This document shows, in pieces, positions 1 to 10,891 of a stretch of 64,000 bases of DNA. Positions within the stretch are counted from its first letter, which is position 1; every line of letters starts with the position of its first letter. Source of the stretch: Heterohyrax brucei (Eukaryota > Chordata > Mammalia > Hyracoidea > Procaviidae). Below the pieces are notes generated by a model. That model was not told the DNA's origin. It saw only the letters and a list, made by a program, of their open reading frames with translations, and made no database searches. Made by a program: the position numbers and the translations under genes. The stretch lies in the NCBI GenBank assembly GCA_028571685.1, contig CM053146.1:115853431-115917430 (forward strand), read 5' to 3'.

Positions 1-31
1 ACAAATGAATAATTAGACAATTAATCCAAAA

Positions 32-198
32 TGGTGATCTGGTGGCAAAGTGGTTAAGTCCTACAGTTGCTAACCCAAAAAGGTCAGCAGTTCAAATCTA
101 CCAGCTGCTCCTCGGAAACCATACGGGGCAGCTCAGCCCTACCCTGTCCTACAGGGTTGCTATGAGTCAGAGTGACTCAGTGGCAATGGGTTTCGTTG
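32..198 (+). mobile_element. AfroSINE
   Basis: A tRNA-derived SINE of the type repeated through this window. The head reads CTGGTGGCAAAGTGG, a pol III B-box-like AGTTCAAATCT follows, then GGGGCAG, and the tail is ATGAGTCAGAGTGACTC. It is flanked by an 11-bp perfect direct repeat TTAATCCAAAA (21-31 and 199-209), the target-site duplication. Proliferation of this family marks Afrotheria. Confidence 0.92.
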
Positions 199-930
199 TT
201 AATCCAAAACAGGGATCTTTAAAGCACGGTCCGCTGATCCCCAGGCGCTTCCTGAGGTCAACATCACTTCCAAGACAATATTAAGATGTTATTTGCCTTT
301 TTCACTGTGTTGATACTTGTACTAAGATAACAGTAGCTAAAACTTCCGGTGCCTTAGCATGAATCAGGGCAATGCTAAACAATTAGTAGTCAGTAGTCTT
401 CACCACAATTCACAGTTTTAAAAAAAGTTGCATTTATGAATGCCATTGCTAGCACAACTGCTTATTAAAACTAGTTTATTTTATTAAGTCTCCAGTCTGG
501 AGTGCATGACTTCTTAACATTCTGTGTGGCTGAATACGAAGCAGTCACGAAACACTTCTGCTGCATATGAAGAAAGTATGGTGTTGTCTCAAGGAGAAGT
601 ATTTGCACAATTATTTGACTTGAGAGATAACTAGCTGCTTTTGTCCTTTTTTCATTCAATATCATTTTAACTGACAGACAAATCAGGGTTAGCAGGACTT
701 GGATATTCAGCAGATATTTTCTCTAAAAATGAACAGAGTGAGACTGTCACTTAAGGAACTCCTCTGACAGTATTTATTTCAAATGATAAAATCTAAACAA
801 TGAATGAAAGATTCATTCCAAGTTCAAGGTACACTAATGGAGTTTCATGTAACAAAGTACAAAAAGTTCACTGATAGGGTTTTAGATTACACACTGCAAC
901 CAACTCTTAAGAAACTATCACTTGTCAAGT

Positions 931-1024
931 TTAGGTGTAGACAATGGAATACCGTGATACTGCCTTAGGTGTAGACAATGGAATACCGTGTTACTGCGTT
1001 AGGTGTAGACAATGGAATACCATA
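931..1024. repeat. 34-bp minisatellite, ~2.8 copies
   Basis: Units begin at 931, 965 and 999, each starting TTAGGTGTAGACAATGGAAT and ending in ACTGC. The second and third copies differ from the first by only a few bases, which points to recent tandem duplication. Confidence 0.95.
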
Positions 1025-1079
1025 TTGATAAAGAACAAGAAGATCTTGGGAAACATCTGATAACACAGAGTCATCGGGA

Positions 1080-2140
1080 AGACATTATGTTGAGCAATAT
1101 TTGGTGCAAAAGGACAAATATTATATGACACCACTATTATAAGGACTCAAGAAAAGGTTTAAGCACAGAAGAAAATGATCTTTGATGGTCAGAGGGAGGG
1201 GAGGGAGGGAGGGGTCACCAGAGATTAGATAGTACATAGGAATTGGGTTAGGTGAAGGGAGTGACAGCACACAGTAGAAGGGAGAGTTAACACTTCTGGG
1301 CTGTACCAAAAGCTAAGAGGTTTCCTAAATACAAGACAACATTTCAAAGGACAGAGTAACAGGGGCAGTGGTCTGGAGACCATGGCTTCAGGTGACATCT
1401 AGATCAACTAGCATAACTACGCTTTTATTTTAATTTAGAAAATGTTTTGCATCCCATTTTGGTGAGCAGCATCTGGGGTTTTTAAAAGCCATCTAAGCAG
1501 CATCAGCTGGTCCCAATACACCTGGAGCAGAGGAGAATGAAAGGAAATGAAAGACATGAGGAAAATATGAGCCCAAGAGACAAAAGGGACCATATGATTT
1601 AGAGACTTCATCAGCATGAGTCCAGAACTAGATGGTGCCTGGTCACCACCAATGACTGCCCTGACAAGGAACACAACAGAGCTAGAGGAAAAATGAGGTG
1701 CAGATCTAGAATTCTAGAAAAAGGCCAGACTTGTCGGTCCAACACCCTGGAGGATTCCCTGAGGACACAGTCGCTTGGATTCCCTGAGGACACGGTCGCT
1801 TGACTCTGTTGGCCCAGAGCTGAAAGCCGTATTGAAGCCAACTCTCCAGACAAATACTAGACTAGACTACAAGACACAGAGTGACGCTTTGTAGATACTG
1901 ACTTCAAGATCTACATGAGGCTGTTGGAGCAGCTCCTGCCCAGATGTGAGATGAGAAGCTGGAGAGGAACAGGAGTGGGTTGAACAGATATGGGAAATAC
2001 AGGGTGGAAAGGAGGACGGTGCTGTCACCGGGTGGGGAAAGCAGCTGGAATCATACAGCAGTATGTGTGAGGGATTTTGTACCACAAATTAACCTGGATT
2101 GTAAACTTGCACTTTAAGCACAATAAATATTTTCTTAAAA
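1080..2140 (+). mobile_element. L1 3' UTR fragment
   Basis: Sequence of an L1 3' end: the ORF2 terminus style region, a GGGAGGGGAGGGAGGG purine tract at 1193-1213, the long 3' UTR seen again at 20600 and 21440, and an end at AAGCACAATAAATATT plus an A-rich tail near 2140. The 5' part is missing and there is no coding capacity. Confidence 0.7.
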
Positions 2141-3339
2141 AAGTTTAGGTATAAAGTCAGAGAACACACACAATTATTTGAAAAAGTTTTTAAAATACTC
2201 CTCCACCCTTTTCCAACTATCTGTGTATGTGGTTGTACTTTCACTTACTTCAAACCAAAATCACACATCATTATAGACTGAATACAAAAGCAATTCTAAC
2301 AAGTCAGACATCAGTTTTATACAAAATAATGCAACTCGTCTTACTATGTCTGCTTTTGTTCTGAAGAACATACTTTTCATGAAAAGAATATGTTGATGTG
2401 TAGTGAGCTTCTTCATATTTTTTAATCAATTTTGAAAAATTTCTCAGTTTTAATTTCTAATACAGTAAGCATTAATAGATATAACTCATATACAAAAGTT
2501 CTAAGCCATCTTCAATAATCTTTAAGAACACAAAGGGATCCTGTTGCCGAAAAATTTGAGAAGTATTGATCTAAATATGTAAACTGAAGCAAATTTTCTA
2601 TGAAATCTGAAAAGGAAAATACCACTACCACCCAGGGACTGCTTGAAAGGATAAATTGAGATAATAATTCTGAAAGAAAATAAGGCAATATGTATCAACA
2701 GCCTTTATGAGAAAGATACAAAAGCTTGGAAATGACATTTCCACTTCTAGGAAATGTGAGAGCCGTTATTTTGCTACAAGACTGCACATTTACATACTTT
2801 CTAATGACACAACCCAGAAAAACTTAAATTGGAGATCAAATTCAATTAGGACAAATTACACAAAATATGAAAAAAATACTAACTTGAAAATACATTATTA
2901 TGAAAAATGTTACAACCAGTTACAATAAAATAAATACACTAGGAACCCATTTTACCTATCTGAAAGACTGTACCACTAATAAATGGTATTAACAGAGTTT
3001 GTGACATTGTGATTAATTGTTTTTGCTTATCTATATTTTTTCTTACATTTTATTAGTTTTTTTTTAAAAACAGCCAAAAGGCCATACATACTTTATGAAC
3101 AGAGGTAATAATATAAAGCTATATAAGAAGAACGACCACTCTCAATCTCCCTAAAAATGCATTCTGTTCCCCCTGTAGCAGCCAACATTAACAGCCTGGT
3201 AATGTATACCTCATAATGTTTTCGGCTATGCCCATACCAAACAGGCAAACATCTATGATATAATTATCTTTTAGAGTTTTTATTTTTATAAGAATTGGGT
3301 AAAAGTACCTCTCATTGTTTCCTTCTTGTTAATTGGGAC

Positions 3340-3800
3340 TACAGATACAGATTCCACTCATTCTTTATAGCAGCTGCATAATATTTTCTGTCTGTATCAT
3401 AATTTACTCCAGGCTCCCATTGGACATCCAGGGTGGTTGGAGAGTTTTAACACGGCAAGCAAGGCTGCAACAAAGCTTGTAACAGACTCTTACGCTCTGA
3501 GGTTTTTTTATCCATAGAACAGAGTCCCAAAAGTGAGCGTGCTGGCTGGACACATATTTTTAATTAACAATTACTGCTGATTACTCAACAGCTGTGTATG
3601 AGACCACATATCCTCACTAACACAACAGTCTAGGTAACACTTTTGCCAATCAGACAATAATTCACTGTTACTTTGCTTCCACGCCTGCTAAGGAGTCTAA
3701 TGTTTTCATTTGTTTACTGACCATTCATAGTCTTTCCCCTGTTCATACCTTTTGTACATTTTTGGCTTATCATGTCATGTGAGTCTTTTTTCCTAAAGTA
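3340..3800 (-). mobile_element. Old L1 ORF2 3' fragment
   Basis: Diverged sequence matching the pattern of the L1M ORF2 end in reverse: TAATATTTTCTGT, CTCCCATTGGACATCCAGG, CAGCTGTGTATGAGA and CACATATCCTCACTAACA. It is degraded and non-coding. Confidence 0.55.
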
Positions 3801-3905
3801 ATAATCATAGTTCATATCATATTCGAGAATAAATTCCAAATGAATTGAAGACTAAAGTGATCAAAACCAAAACTCACTGATCTGGATTGTATACTTTCAC
3901 TTAAT

Positions 3906-3927
3906 CACACACACACACACACACACA
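3906..3927. repeat. (CA)n microsatellite
   Basis: An uninterrupted CA dinucleotide run of about 11 units. Confidence 0.95.
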
Positions 3928-3985
3928 AACCCAAAAAGCTCAACCAAAGGAACTATTAATAGAAAAATACAGACTAGAGATTTGC

Positions 3986-4310
3986 TACCATGGAAGCTAT
4001 ACCTCCAGTGGTTCAAATGCCAGTGAGGTCACCAATGGTAGACAGGATTCAGCAGAGCTTCCAGATTAAGACTAAGAAGCAAGGCCTGGGGATCTACTTT
4101 GAAAAATTAACCAATAGAACAGCTGTTGATATAAAGCTGGAAGACACGCCCCCTAGGTTGGAAGGCACTACACAGAAATTCTAACAGTGGAGTCAGATAT
4201 CCCACAGTCATGACGACAATGCAGGACTGGGCAATGTTCTACTCTGCTACACATACGGATGCCACACGTTGGAGCTAACTCAACAGCAACTAACAATGAC
4301 GACAATGATA
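3986..4310 (+). mobile_element. Internally deleted RTE element (5' end joined to 3' end)
   Basis: The first ~190 bp resemble the 5' leader of the afrotherian RTE LINE (AGCAGAGCTTCCAGATTAAG ... CCCCTAGGTTGGAAGGCACT). From about 4197 the sequence jumps directly to the RTE 3' terminus (GCAGGACTGGGCAATGTTCT ... ACTCAACAGCAACTAACAA). The whole protein-coding body is absent. A short open frame at 3990-4184 lies in the leader and is unlikely to be a gene. Confidence 0.65.
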
Positions 4311-4404
4311 ACAGAAGCTATGCCTGAAATGCTAAATTCTTAACTGTCTTTTCACCAAGCTTATGCCCTCCAGTAGTGTCTTTACTTTAAGGTGGTCCAC
4401 TCTT

Positions 4405-4705
4405 AACAAAAATGAACAAATCTGTCTTAGAAGAAAGACAAGAATGCTCCCTGGAAGTGAGGATGGCCAGACTTCCTTTCACACACTTTGGACATGTTAT
4501 CAGGAAGCATCAGTGCTTGGTAAAATAGAAGGTCCATGAAAAGGGGACGACCCTGGAGGGCATGGTCGGGCGCGGTGGCTGCAACACTGGCTCAGGCACA
4601 GCAGTGATGGTGAGGACGACGCAGGACGGGGTAGTGGTTTGCTCTGCTGGGCACAGGGTCGCTGTCAATGGAAACCAACTTCACGGCATCTAACTACAAC
4701 ACACC
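4405..4705 (+). mobile_element. RTE LINE 3' end fragment
   Basis: Diverged C-terminal coding part of an RTE reverse transcriptase polyprotein (ACAAATCTGTCTTAGAAGAA, TTTGGACATGTTATCAGGAA) followed by the RTE 3' end with AACACACCTAATG-like tail. It sits immediately downstream of exon 3 of INO80D. It is 5'-truncated and not coding. Confidence 0.7.
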
Positions 4706-4841
4706 TAATGAAAGAATCTTTAACTATACCAGTCTGCGAGTGTCTTCGTACTCCCACCACGTACATGGCAGCTATAGAAGTAAAGACTCACACAACACAG
4801 CACCTTTTGTTACGTTTCACATATATAAAATGATAACTTAC

Positions 4842-5593
4842 CTAAATGGGGAAACAGATCAGTATCCAACTGATGTTTCTGGGTGCACAGTTTCACCAGT
4901 CTCTGCAGTCGACTTATACAAGAGAAGTGTGGAGCAAAGGCTGTGGCTTTCATAAGGACCCGGTCAGTCCTGGGTGGGTCCACGACAGGAGCCCTACTGG
5001 ATGGCAGGACGGGCAGAGGTCTCTTGTGAGATGACTGCCTCGCTTGTGCTATAGTGTGTGTGGTGGGCGCCACTCCCTGCATTGGTAGGCTGGTGTTCTG
5101 AGGTTGAGGTGACTTGCAGACTAGACCCTGCGGTGGCGCTGGAGGTTTCAAAGAAGTGGATACAGGTGGCAGGTGGGAGTGCTGCTGCGGAGGCTGCTGC
5201 TGCTGCTGCGAAGGTGCAGGAGGGGGACTAAAGTGCTCTTGCCGAACTTTTAAAATCTCTGTCTCTCTCTGGCGTTGCCGATTCTGGGCCAGCTTGCTCT
5301 GCAACTTCTTTTTCACAGTTGCCCCTTTCTTTAGGTCATCATCTTCCTCGTTGAAAGCAAATGGGTCTTCCAACTCAGTTTCCAGGTAGTGGAGGGGAAC
5401 CCTGGCCCCTGGTGGAGAGAGGGACATTCCATCCAGTCCATTGGACATCTTCAAGGCCAACGTGGGCACCGCCAGGCTAAAGGCCATGGTATCTAGCTGG
5501 TGCCTGACCTTCACCTCGTCTATAGGATCATTCTTTTTCTTCCTCTCTTTTTTCGGGATAAAGCCAAGTACCTGCAAGTGGCTGTTGCAGTAC
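4842..5593 (-). CDS. INO80D: INO80D coding exon 3 (internal, 752 nt)
   Basis: This exon encodes residues ~73-323 of INO80 complex subunit D, an accessory subunit of the nuclear INO80 ATP-dependent nucleosome remodeller. The acceptor AG is at 5595-5594. The first base completes an Arg codon begun in exon 2, then YCNSHLQVLGFIPKKERKKK follows, finishing the Cys/His-rich zinc-binding region and entering a Lys/Arg cluster. Next come an acidic patch (EEDDDLKKG), a probable helical basic run (KKKLQSKLAQNRQRQRE), a Pro/Gln-rich low-complexity part with five consecutive Gln, and the segment FSCISRLQRLVKLCTQKHQL. The frame is open throughout. The exon ends one base into a codon at 4842, followed by a consensus GTAAGT donor (4841-4836). 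The Met near 5577 is internal, not a start. Identification rests on recognising the human INO80D sequence. The remaining ~700 residues lie beyond the left edge. Confidence 0.95.
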
Positions 5594-6174
5594 CTTTAAA
5601 AATAGAAACGCACATGGGAATATGTTCATGATATGAATTAATAAAAGTAAACATAAAGTGGTATTTAAAATGCAAATCTTGATATGCTTAAAAAATGTAT
5701 GACTGTAGTAACTCTTGGTCTTCACAGACGGAATGCATGAACTTTCATTAGTCTTACGCAATCCTCGAAAGTCTGTGTAATTTTCAGGAGGCAAACACAT
5801 GAATGGTACATGCACAGAAGCAAGTCATTCAGTTAGTGAGTGGTGCTAGAAACTGCCCAGCTATTGCTTCTCCTGGGGCTTTATTTTCTAACCACGCCTT
5901 ACAAAGTAACTTATCAAGAGTCTGAAGGATCACTTGAAATTCTCTAAAGGAGAAAAACATGTATTTCAATTATTATTTAAGTATCTGGAGATTCACAAAG
6001 ATTTGACAAAATAACCCTTAAGAATGTCAAATGTCTATTGTGTGTTTTATATGCACACACACATACATACACAGTATAAAGAGAACGGAAGGAAAAAGTA
6101 AAATAATAAAGTAAACAGTGGGATTAGGGGTAAAAGCTTTCTCAATAGCCAGATATAAATCCATGGATTACATC

Positions 6175-6290
6175 ATCTAATTCTCACAATTTCCTGCAGC
6201 AGATACCAAAACAATATCCTTTATATAAATGAGGAAACTAAAGTATATATATACTAAGTAACTTGCTGAATACTATCTACTCTTGGTTGA
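6175..6290 (-). mobile_element. MIR fragment
   Basis: Reverse-oriented MIR signature: ATAAATGAGGAAACTAAAGT followed by AAGTAACTTGCTGAA. An ancient mammalian SINE core fragment. Confidence 0.5.
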
Positions 6291-6291
6291 T

Positions 6292-6700
6292 TTTTATCCC
6301 TCAAAAAGACAGGTTCTAGTCCCAACCCCCACTGACTGTGAATGTGATCTTTTTTGGAAACATGGTCTCTGCAGACGTAACCAGTTAACATGAAGTCATA
6401 CTGGAGTGGGGTGGACCATCATACAATATAACGAGCATCTTTATAAAAAGAGAAGACACACAGAGACAGAAACAGAGACAGAGGACAAACAGCCCTGTAA
6501 AGAAAAATGTAAAAAGTGGAGTTAGGCTGCTGCAAGCCAAGGTATACCTGGAACCAGAAACTAGAAGGGCAATGAAGGATTCCTCTACTAGAACCTTCAG
6601 AGACGCCTTGATTTCAGACTTACACCCTCTAGAATTGTGAGACAAGAACTTTCTGTTGTGTTTTAACCCACTCAGTAAAAGAAGAGTGCTGGAACTTAAA
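6292..6700 (+). mobile_element. MLT1-type MaLR LTR
   Basis: Reads like an MLT1 solo LTR: CCCCACTGACTGTGAATGTG, GAAACATGGTCTCTGCAGA, GCTGCAAGCCAAGG, CACCCTCTAGAATTGTGAGA and TTTTAACCCACTCAG. No retroviral coding sequence adjoins it. Confidence 0.75.
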
Positions 6701-7359
6701 CTAGAATCCAAGTTCATGAAGCCTCTTACTAGCTTTCAACAATGGGCAAGTTATTTTTGTAATTTACATGCTATTTAAAAAATATTATGAAAGGATAAAG
6801 TCTTTGTACATAACAAGAGAAGTATAATAGAAACTATGCCAACAAACCACAATGAAAACCCACGGAGATTTTTAACCACTAGATTAAAGAACTGATTTTT
6901 CCTCCTACAGTTTCACAGTATATTAACAAGCAAGCCATAAATAGACCATTCTGTGCTTAAATTTGGAAAATTGTGACTTAAAAATCAAACAATAGTTTTG
7001 TTGCTGTTGGTTTCTATGGGATGACTTTTCAAAGCCTTCTGTATGACTGATGTGCACTGTGAAGCTCCGAAATGTACCATCTGGCAGTGTTGCCCCAAAT
7101 CATTTGAAAATGGAACCCACTTTTATTGCAGCATATCTATGACATCTCCACAAAAAACAGTTTAGGAAAAAAGGCCACAAGATAAATAAGTATTTATATC
7201 AATCCTCAAATTCATTAAGCTACATAATTTTTTTTTTTTTTTAGCAACTGTTAAAATTACAGATTCATCAAATAATCCAGACTTACATGGACACACTCCT
7301 ATTAAGTTTCGCTGGCTTGTTATGGAAATAAATCTGTCTGAGACACTCTTTTATTTTAA

Positions 7360-7705
7360 ATAGGCCCATTACCATCACGGAAACCCTGGTGGCTTAAGTG
7401 GTTAAATGCTACCACTGCTAACTAGAAGGCTGGCGCTTCAAATCTACCAGGCCCTCCTTGGAAACTCTACGGAGCAGTTCTACTCTGTCTATAGGCTCGT
7501 TATGAGTCTGAATAGACTCAGCAGCAATGGGTTTTGATTGTTGTATCTTACCATCAACAAGACTCAGTGATGCAGTCACTACAACAATGGGCTCAAGCAT
7601 AACAACAATTGTGAGGATGGCACAGGACAGGACAGGGTTTCATTCTGTTGCATGTACAGTTGCCATGAGTTGGAACTGACTCAACAGCACCTAACAACAA
7701 CAACA
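7360..7705 (+). mobile_element. RTE 3' end fragment containing an AfroSINE
   Basis: The right part (7548-7705) carries the RTE 3' end (ATGGGCTCAAGCATAACAAC, GGATGGCACAGGACAGGACA, tail CACCTAACAACAACAAC). The SINE at 7378-7547 has inserted close to its 5' break. A 5'-truncated dead copy. Confidence 0.7.
7378..7547 (+). mobile_element. AfroSINE
   Basis: Head AAACCCTGGTGGCTTAAGTGG, tail TATGAGTCTGAATAGACTC. Target-site duplication TTACCATCA (7369-7377 and 7548-7556), within RTE sequence, so this SINE is younger than the RTE piece. Confidence 0.92.
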
Positions 7706-8622
7706 CTAAGAGAAAGCTTTCTGGCTAATAAAGAGAATGTATACCTTGCACGCAGATGTGTATTGTGAGTTAGACTCACAATAGTCTGAGCTTTGAAAAA
7801 ATAAAAAAAACCTGGCTCCCTAGAAAAGTCTTCATGACAAGAACTCAAACCGTTTAGTTATGAACAGCATTAAAACAATTATATAAACATAAATTTATAA
7901 TCTATAAAAATACATGTACAGGGAGTGACTGCTCCTGCTAATGGGCAGGAAGTTTCTTACCAGGCGAATGAAAATGTTCTAAAATCAGGTTGTGATGACA
8001 GTTACACAATCCTGTGAATATACTAAAAATTACTGAATTGTACACTTTAAAGCAGTGAATTGTATGGAGTATGAATTATATCCTAATAAGGTTGTTTAAA
8101 AAGAGAAGAGAATAAGTATACAGAAATAAGAAAATTTCTTTGCACATATGTACTACTAAAAATGAATACAAAATTATAGGAAACTTAGACTTAAGAGATT
8201 TGTTACATAAAATAACCGATTTACTAAAAGCCACTTATCGCTGAGAAACCAAGGCTACAGCAGTATGGCTTGGCTTTCCAATAGACAAGTACAGTACAAA
8301 ACAGACTTTACCTTTTAATTATACTGGCACTCCCACTAAGTATGGAACTATTTCTATTTCCAAAACGTGGAAAATTGTAAGTTACCATCAACGTTATGCT
8401 TTGTGAATCTCCAGATACTTCAACAACAATGAAATAATTCTGTCATTAAATGTTCTTGGGAAAAAAACAATAAATACAATCACATTAAATTCTTAAGTGT
8501 ACAAAGAGTAACTACATTAACAATGGAAGCTTAGATTCAAAAGAATATTTATCTTTTCTACATTATGCCACATAGTACAGTTATACCTATTCACATTTAT
8601 ATACTTATTTAGAGATAGTACT

Positions 8623-8775
8623 GAAATACTATACCCCTTTCTATTCAGTTGATTCCAACTTATAGTGATGCTATAGACCGGAGTAGAATTGTCCCATGTG
8701 AAGCGGCTGGTGGATGCGAACTGCTGACCTTTTGGTTAGCGGTCACATTCTTAAGCAATATGCCACCAGGGCCCC
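8623..8775 (-). mobile_element. AfroSINE
   Basis: Reverse orientation: CAGTTGATTCCAACTTATAG through TGCCACCAGGGCCCC. Probable 12-bp duplication with one mismatch (AGAGATAGTACT at 8611 and AGAGACAGTACT at 8776). Confidence 0.88.
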
Positions 8776-9215
8776 AGAGACAGTACTACATAGAATAATT
8801 GTCGATTTCCTCAGGAAACACAAGAACATTACCTCCTTTTGAGGTCTACTTTAACTTAATTTCAAGAACTCTACAAATAACAAAAATATTAATGTCATTT
8901 GCAGTCACATGCTCTTGGGCCAATTTTTTTTAAAAACATGTAACTTAAGGATTATTAAGCAAAGTTTCTCATAATGTATCAGCTCAAATGTCCCCTTTTC
9001 CCATTGTTTTCTATAAAAAGAGAAACTACCTGGAGAATACACATAGAGACAGATGCTTCAGAGATGAACATTCTGGAGAAATTCAGAGGTAGTCTCACTT
9101 CAATTTTTGCTATTAGCTATTAAGACTAGTGTCAGTTCAAATAAAAACAAACACAAGATTGACCATTTCAACTGTGATAAACTGATTTTAAGACACAATT
9201 AGAGCTTTATTTAAA

Positions 9216-9370
9216 GGCACTCTTGTGACTACTAAGTGCTATGGTTGCTAACAAAAAGGTTGGCAGTTCGAGTCTCCCAGGTGCTCCTTGGAAACTCAAT
9301 GGGGCAGTGCTATTCTGTCCCTTAGGGTCACTATGACTTGAAATCAGCTTGATGGCAGTGGCTTCTTTAA
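9216..9370 (+). mobile_element. AfroSINE
   Basis: Head lacks the usual GGTGG but has TAAGTGCTATGGTTGCTAAC; the tail is ATGACTTGAAATCAGCTTGA. Perfect 10-bp target-site duplication TTTATTTAAA (9206-9215 and 9371-9380). Confidence 0.88.
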
Positions 9371-10644
9371 TTTATTTAAATGAAGCTTGAGCTAAAAAAA
9401 ATTAATCCAAATCCACCCATTCTTCAAAACAAAACGGGAAAGAAGATAACAAACTATCATTTTTGGCCTGTTAAAATCACACTGGACAGATGTTTAGCCT
9501 GACACATAAGTCCTTTCCTCACTCGAGATTAAAATTTTATTCCTTGCCCCACTCAGCAGCTGTTTCAAATGTCCAGGTATTGTCATTTGAAGCCCTGAAT
9601 GCTATTAGAAATTCTAGGAGAAAACCATCGCATTATATTATACTCATTTTGGTGGGCTTGCCATCAGCACAAATTATTTATTTCACACAACTGTGGAAAG
9701 TATTCATCGTATGTCCTTAAAATATGATTCCTTTCAGCCTGTTTATGCAGGTGACATTTTCTTATGTAAAGAAACATGAGTGAGGGCTGTTTTTTTTTTT
9801 TAAGACACCAGTAAAAGATTCAAATTTTCTACCTAAAAAATATGTAAAACTTTTGGAAAACAAGCACGCATCTCTCTGTAATGCTCTATAATGATCAACA
9901 TGATTTCCACAAAGAAATAAAGAAAGACAAGAGGTATGGGAATAATAGCATGAATTTTCGTAAGAATACAAGAAATCAATAACCACTGTAAGAGTCCCTC
10001 TTTAAAAACACTTCCATGTTGTTTTAAAAATTCAACAAAATACCTCATTCACAATTCAAGTGATAAAGCCTATCTGTAGAAAAACACAGACTCTAAATTA
10101 TGGTGAACACACTATATGTGAAACTCTCTTTAACCAAAAGAGGCAAGGTTATAAAACAATGCCAAATACCTCTGTTTAAAAGTCTATATAGGTAGTTAAT
10201 CTTCTGAATCATTCAAGTAATCATTTAAATTCTTTTCCATGTATAACTTTGACATCCCAAGTTTATTACCAGCAATTACATCACTCAAGTAGTATCTGAC
10301 TCAGGCAGATGATAAAACATAAGCAGAAAAGACAGAAGCTACCCACAAAGGTTTCAGACCAGACAAATTAGGATCAAGACATCAAATAGCAATCCTAAGG
10401 GGTACAAAATTCTAGAAAGTGTATAAGGTCAATTACAGGAATACACATTCTTCAAACTTACTACTCTATTTTTAAAAAAACACACGCCCATCTTTCTTCA
10501 GAAGCAGTCAAAAGTTTACTTAGATCTCACTAACATTCAACATTTCAAAATCACCTATCGAAAAAGAAAAAAAGACCAAAAAAAAAAAAAAATCCCAGTC
10601 ACTAATTAAATCATGGATTGATTTCCACTGCTAGCTCTTCTTAC

Positions 10645-10862
10645 CTACGATCCTCTGATTTGGGGATGGGGTTGGTGCAGCGCTGGCTGTTATACTTGGC
10701 CACATATTCACATTGCTTGAAGGGGGCAGTCTTGTCCTCCAGAACGTGTCTGATGCAGAAAGCGTAGCCGTTGAGTCGCCGCTGCTTGCACAGTTTGGGG
10801 CTATATGAGCACAAGGGCTTATTGTCAACCTCAGAGAAGTGTATATGTTTCCCTTCATACAT
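10645..10862 (-). CDS. INO80D: INO80D coding exon 2, with start codon
   Basis: This exon encodes residues 1-72 plus two bases of codon 73. The ATG is at 10862-10860 and opens MYEGKHIHFSEVDNKPLCSY, the known N terminus of INO80D. The upstream in-frame GTG is not needed. The exon contains most of a Cys/His-rich zinc-binding module of the type INO80D shares with KANSL2 (zf-C3Hc3H family): Cys/His residues in LCSYSPKLCKQRR, FCIRH, KQCEY and QRCTN, with the last C..H pair (YCNSH) supplied by exon 3. The donor after GATCGTAG is GTAAGA at 10644-10639. The 218-nt coding length (72 codons plus 2 nt) fits the one-base completion in exon 3. The domain has been called potentially DNA-binding; its exact ligand is not shown by the sequence. 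Confidence 0.96.
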
Positions 10863-10891
10863 CACGTGACTCTATTCCTTGTGAACATCAG
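10863..10891 (-). other. INO80D: INO80D exon 2, 5' UTR portion
   Basis: Twenty-nine untranslated bases lie between a strong acceptor (T-rich tract then CCTTTTAG, the AG at 10893-10892) and the start codon. No upstream ATG lies in frame within this piece. An out-of-frame ATG occurs in the first few bases (CTGATGTTC). The last bases before the start codon form the palindrome TCACGTGA. Confidence 0.8.

Larger units (their letters stand above)
1..4841 (-). other. INO80D: INO80D intron 3 (partial)
   Basis: Intron sequence downstream of exon 3, starting with GTAAGT at 4841 and running off the left edge. Listed separately are the SINE, minisatellite, L1 and RTE pieces. The stretches 210-930 and 2145-3330 are AT-rich and I recognise nothing in them. 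Confidence 0.85.
5594..10644 (-). other. INO80D: INO80D intron 2
   Basis: A complete 5.05-kb intron between GTAAGA (10644) and the AG at 5595-5594. It contains an MLT1-type LTR, MIR, three AfroSINEs and an RTE 3' end. Gaps 5594-6170, 6720-7360, 7710-8610, 8790-9200 and 9385-10640 are AT-rich with short homopolymers and no recognised gene or element. Confidence 0.9.

Noticed and set aside
38..200. tRNA gene suggested by pol III box-like motifs
   Set aside because: The motifs belong to the tRNA-derived head of AfroSINE; no cloverleaf with intact stems is present, and the same holds for other copies.
931..1024. CRISPR-like array
   Set aside because: The repeats are directly tandem without spacers and the genome is mammalian; this is a minisatellite.
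4810..4841. Extension of exon 3 to the stop codon at its left (KLSFYICET)
   Set aside because: A consensus GTAAGT follows TTTAG at 4842 and the known protein continues differently after HLG, so the extension is intron.
5114..5389. Plus-strand open frame rich in Cys and Gly
   Set aside because: It is the complement of INO80D exon 3; the Cys run is the antisense of the CAG-coded glutamines.
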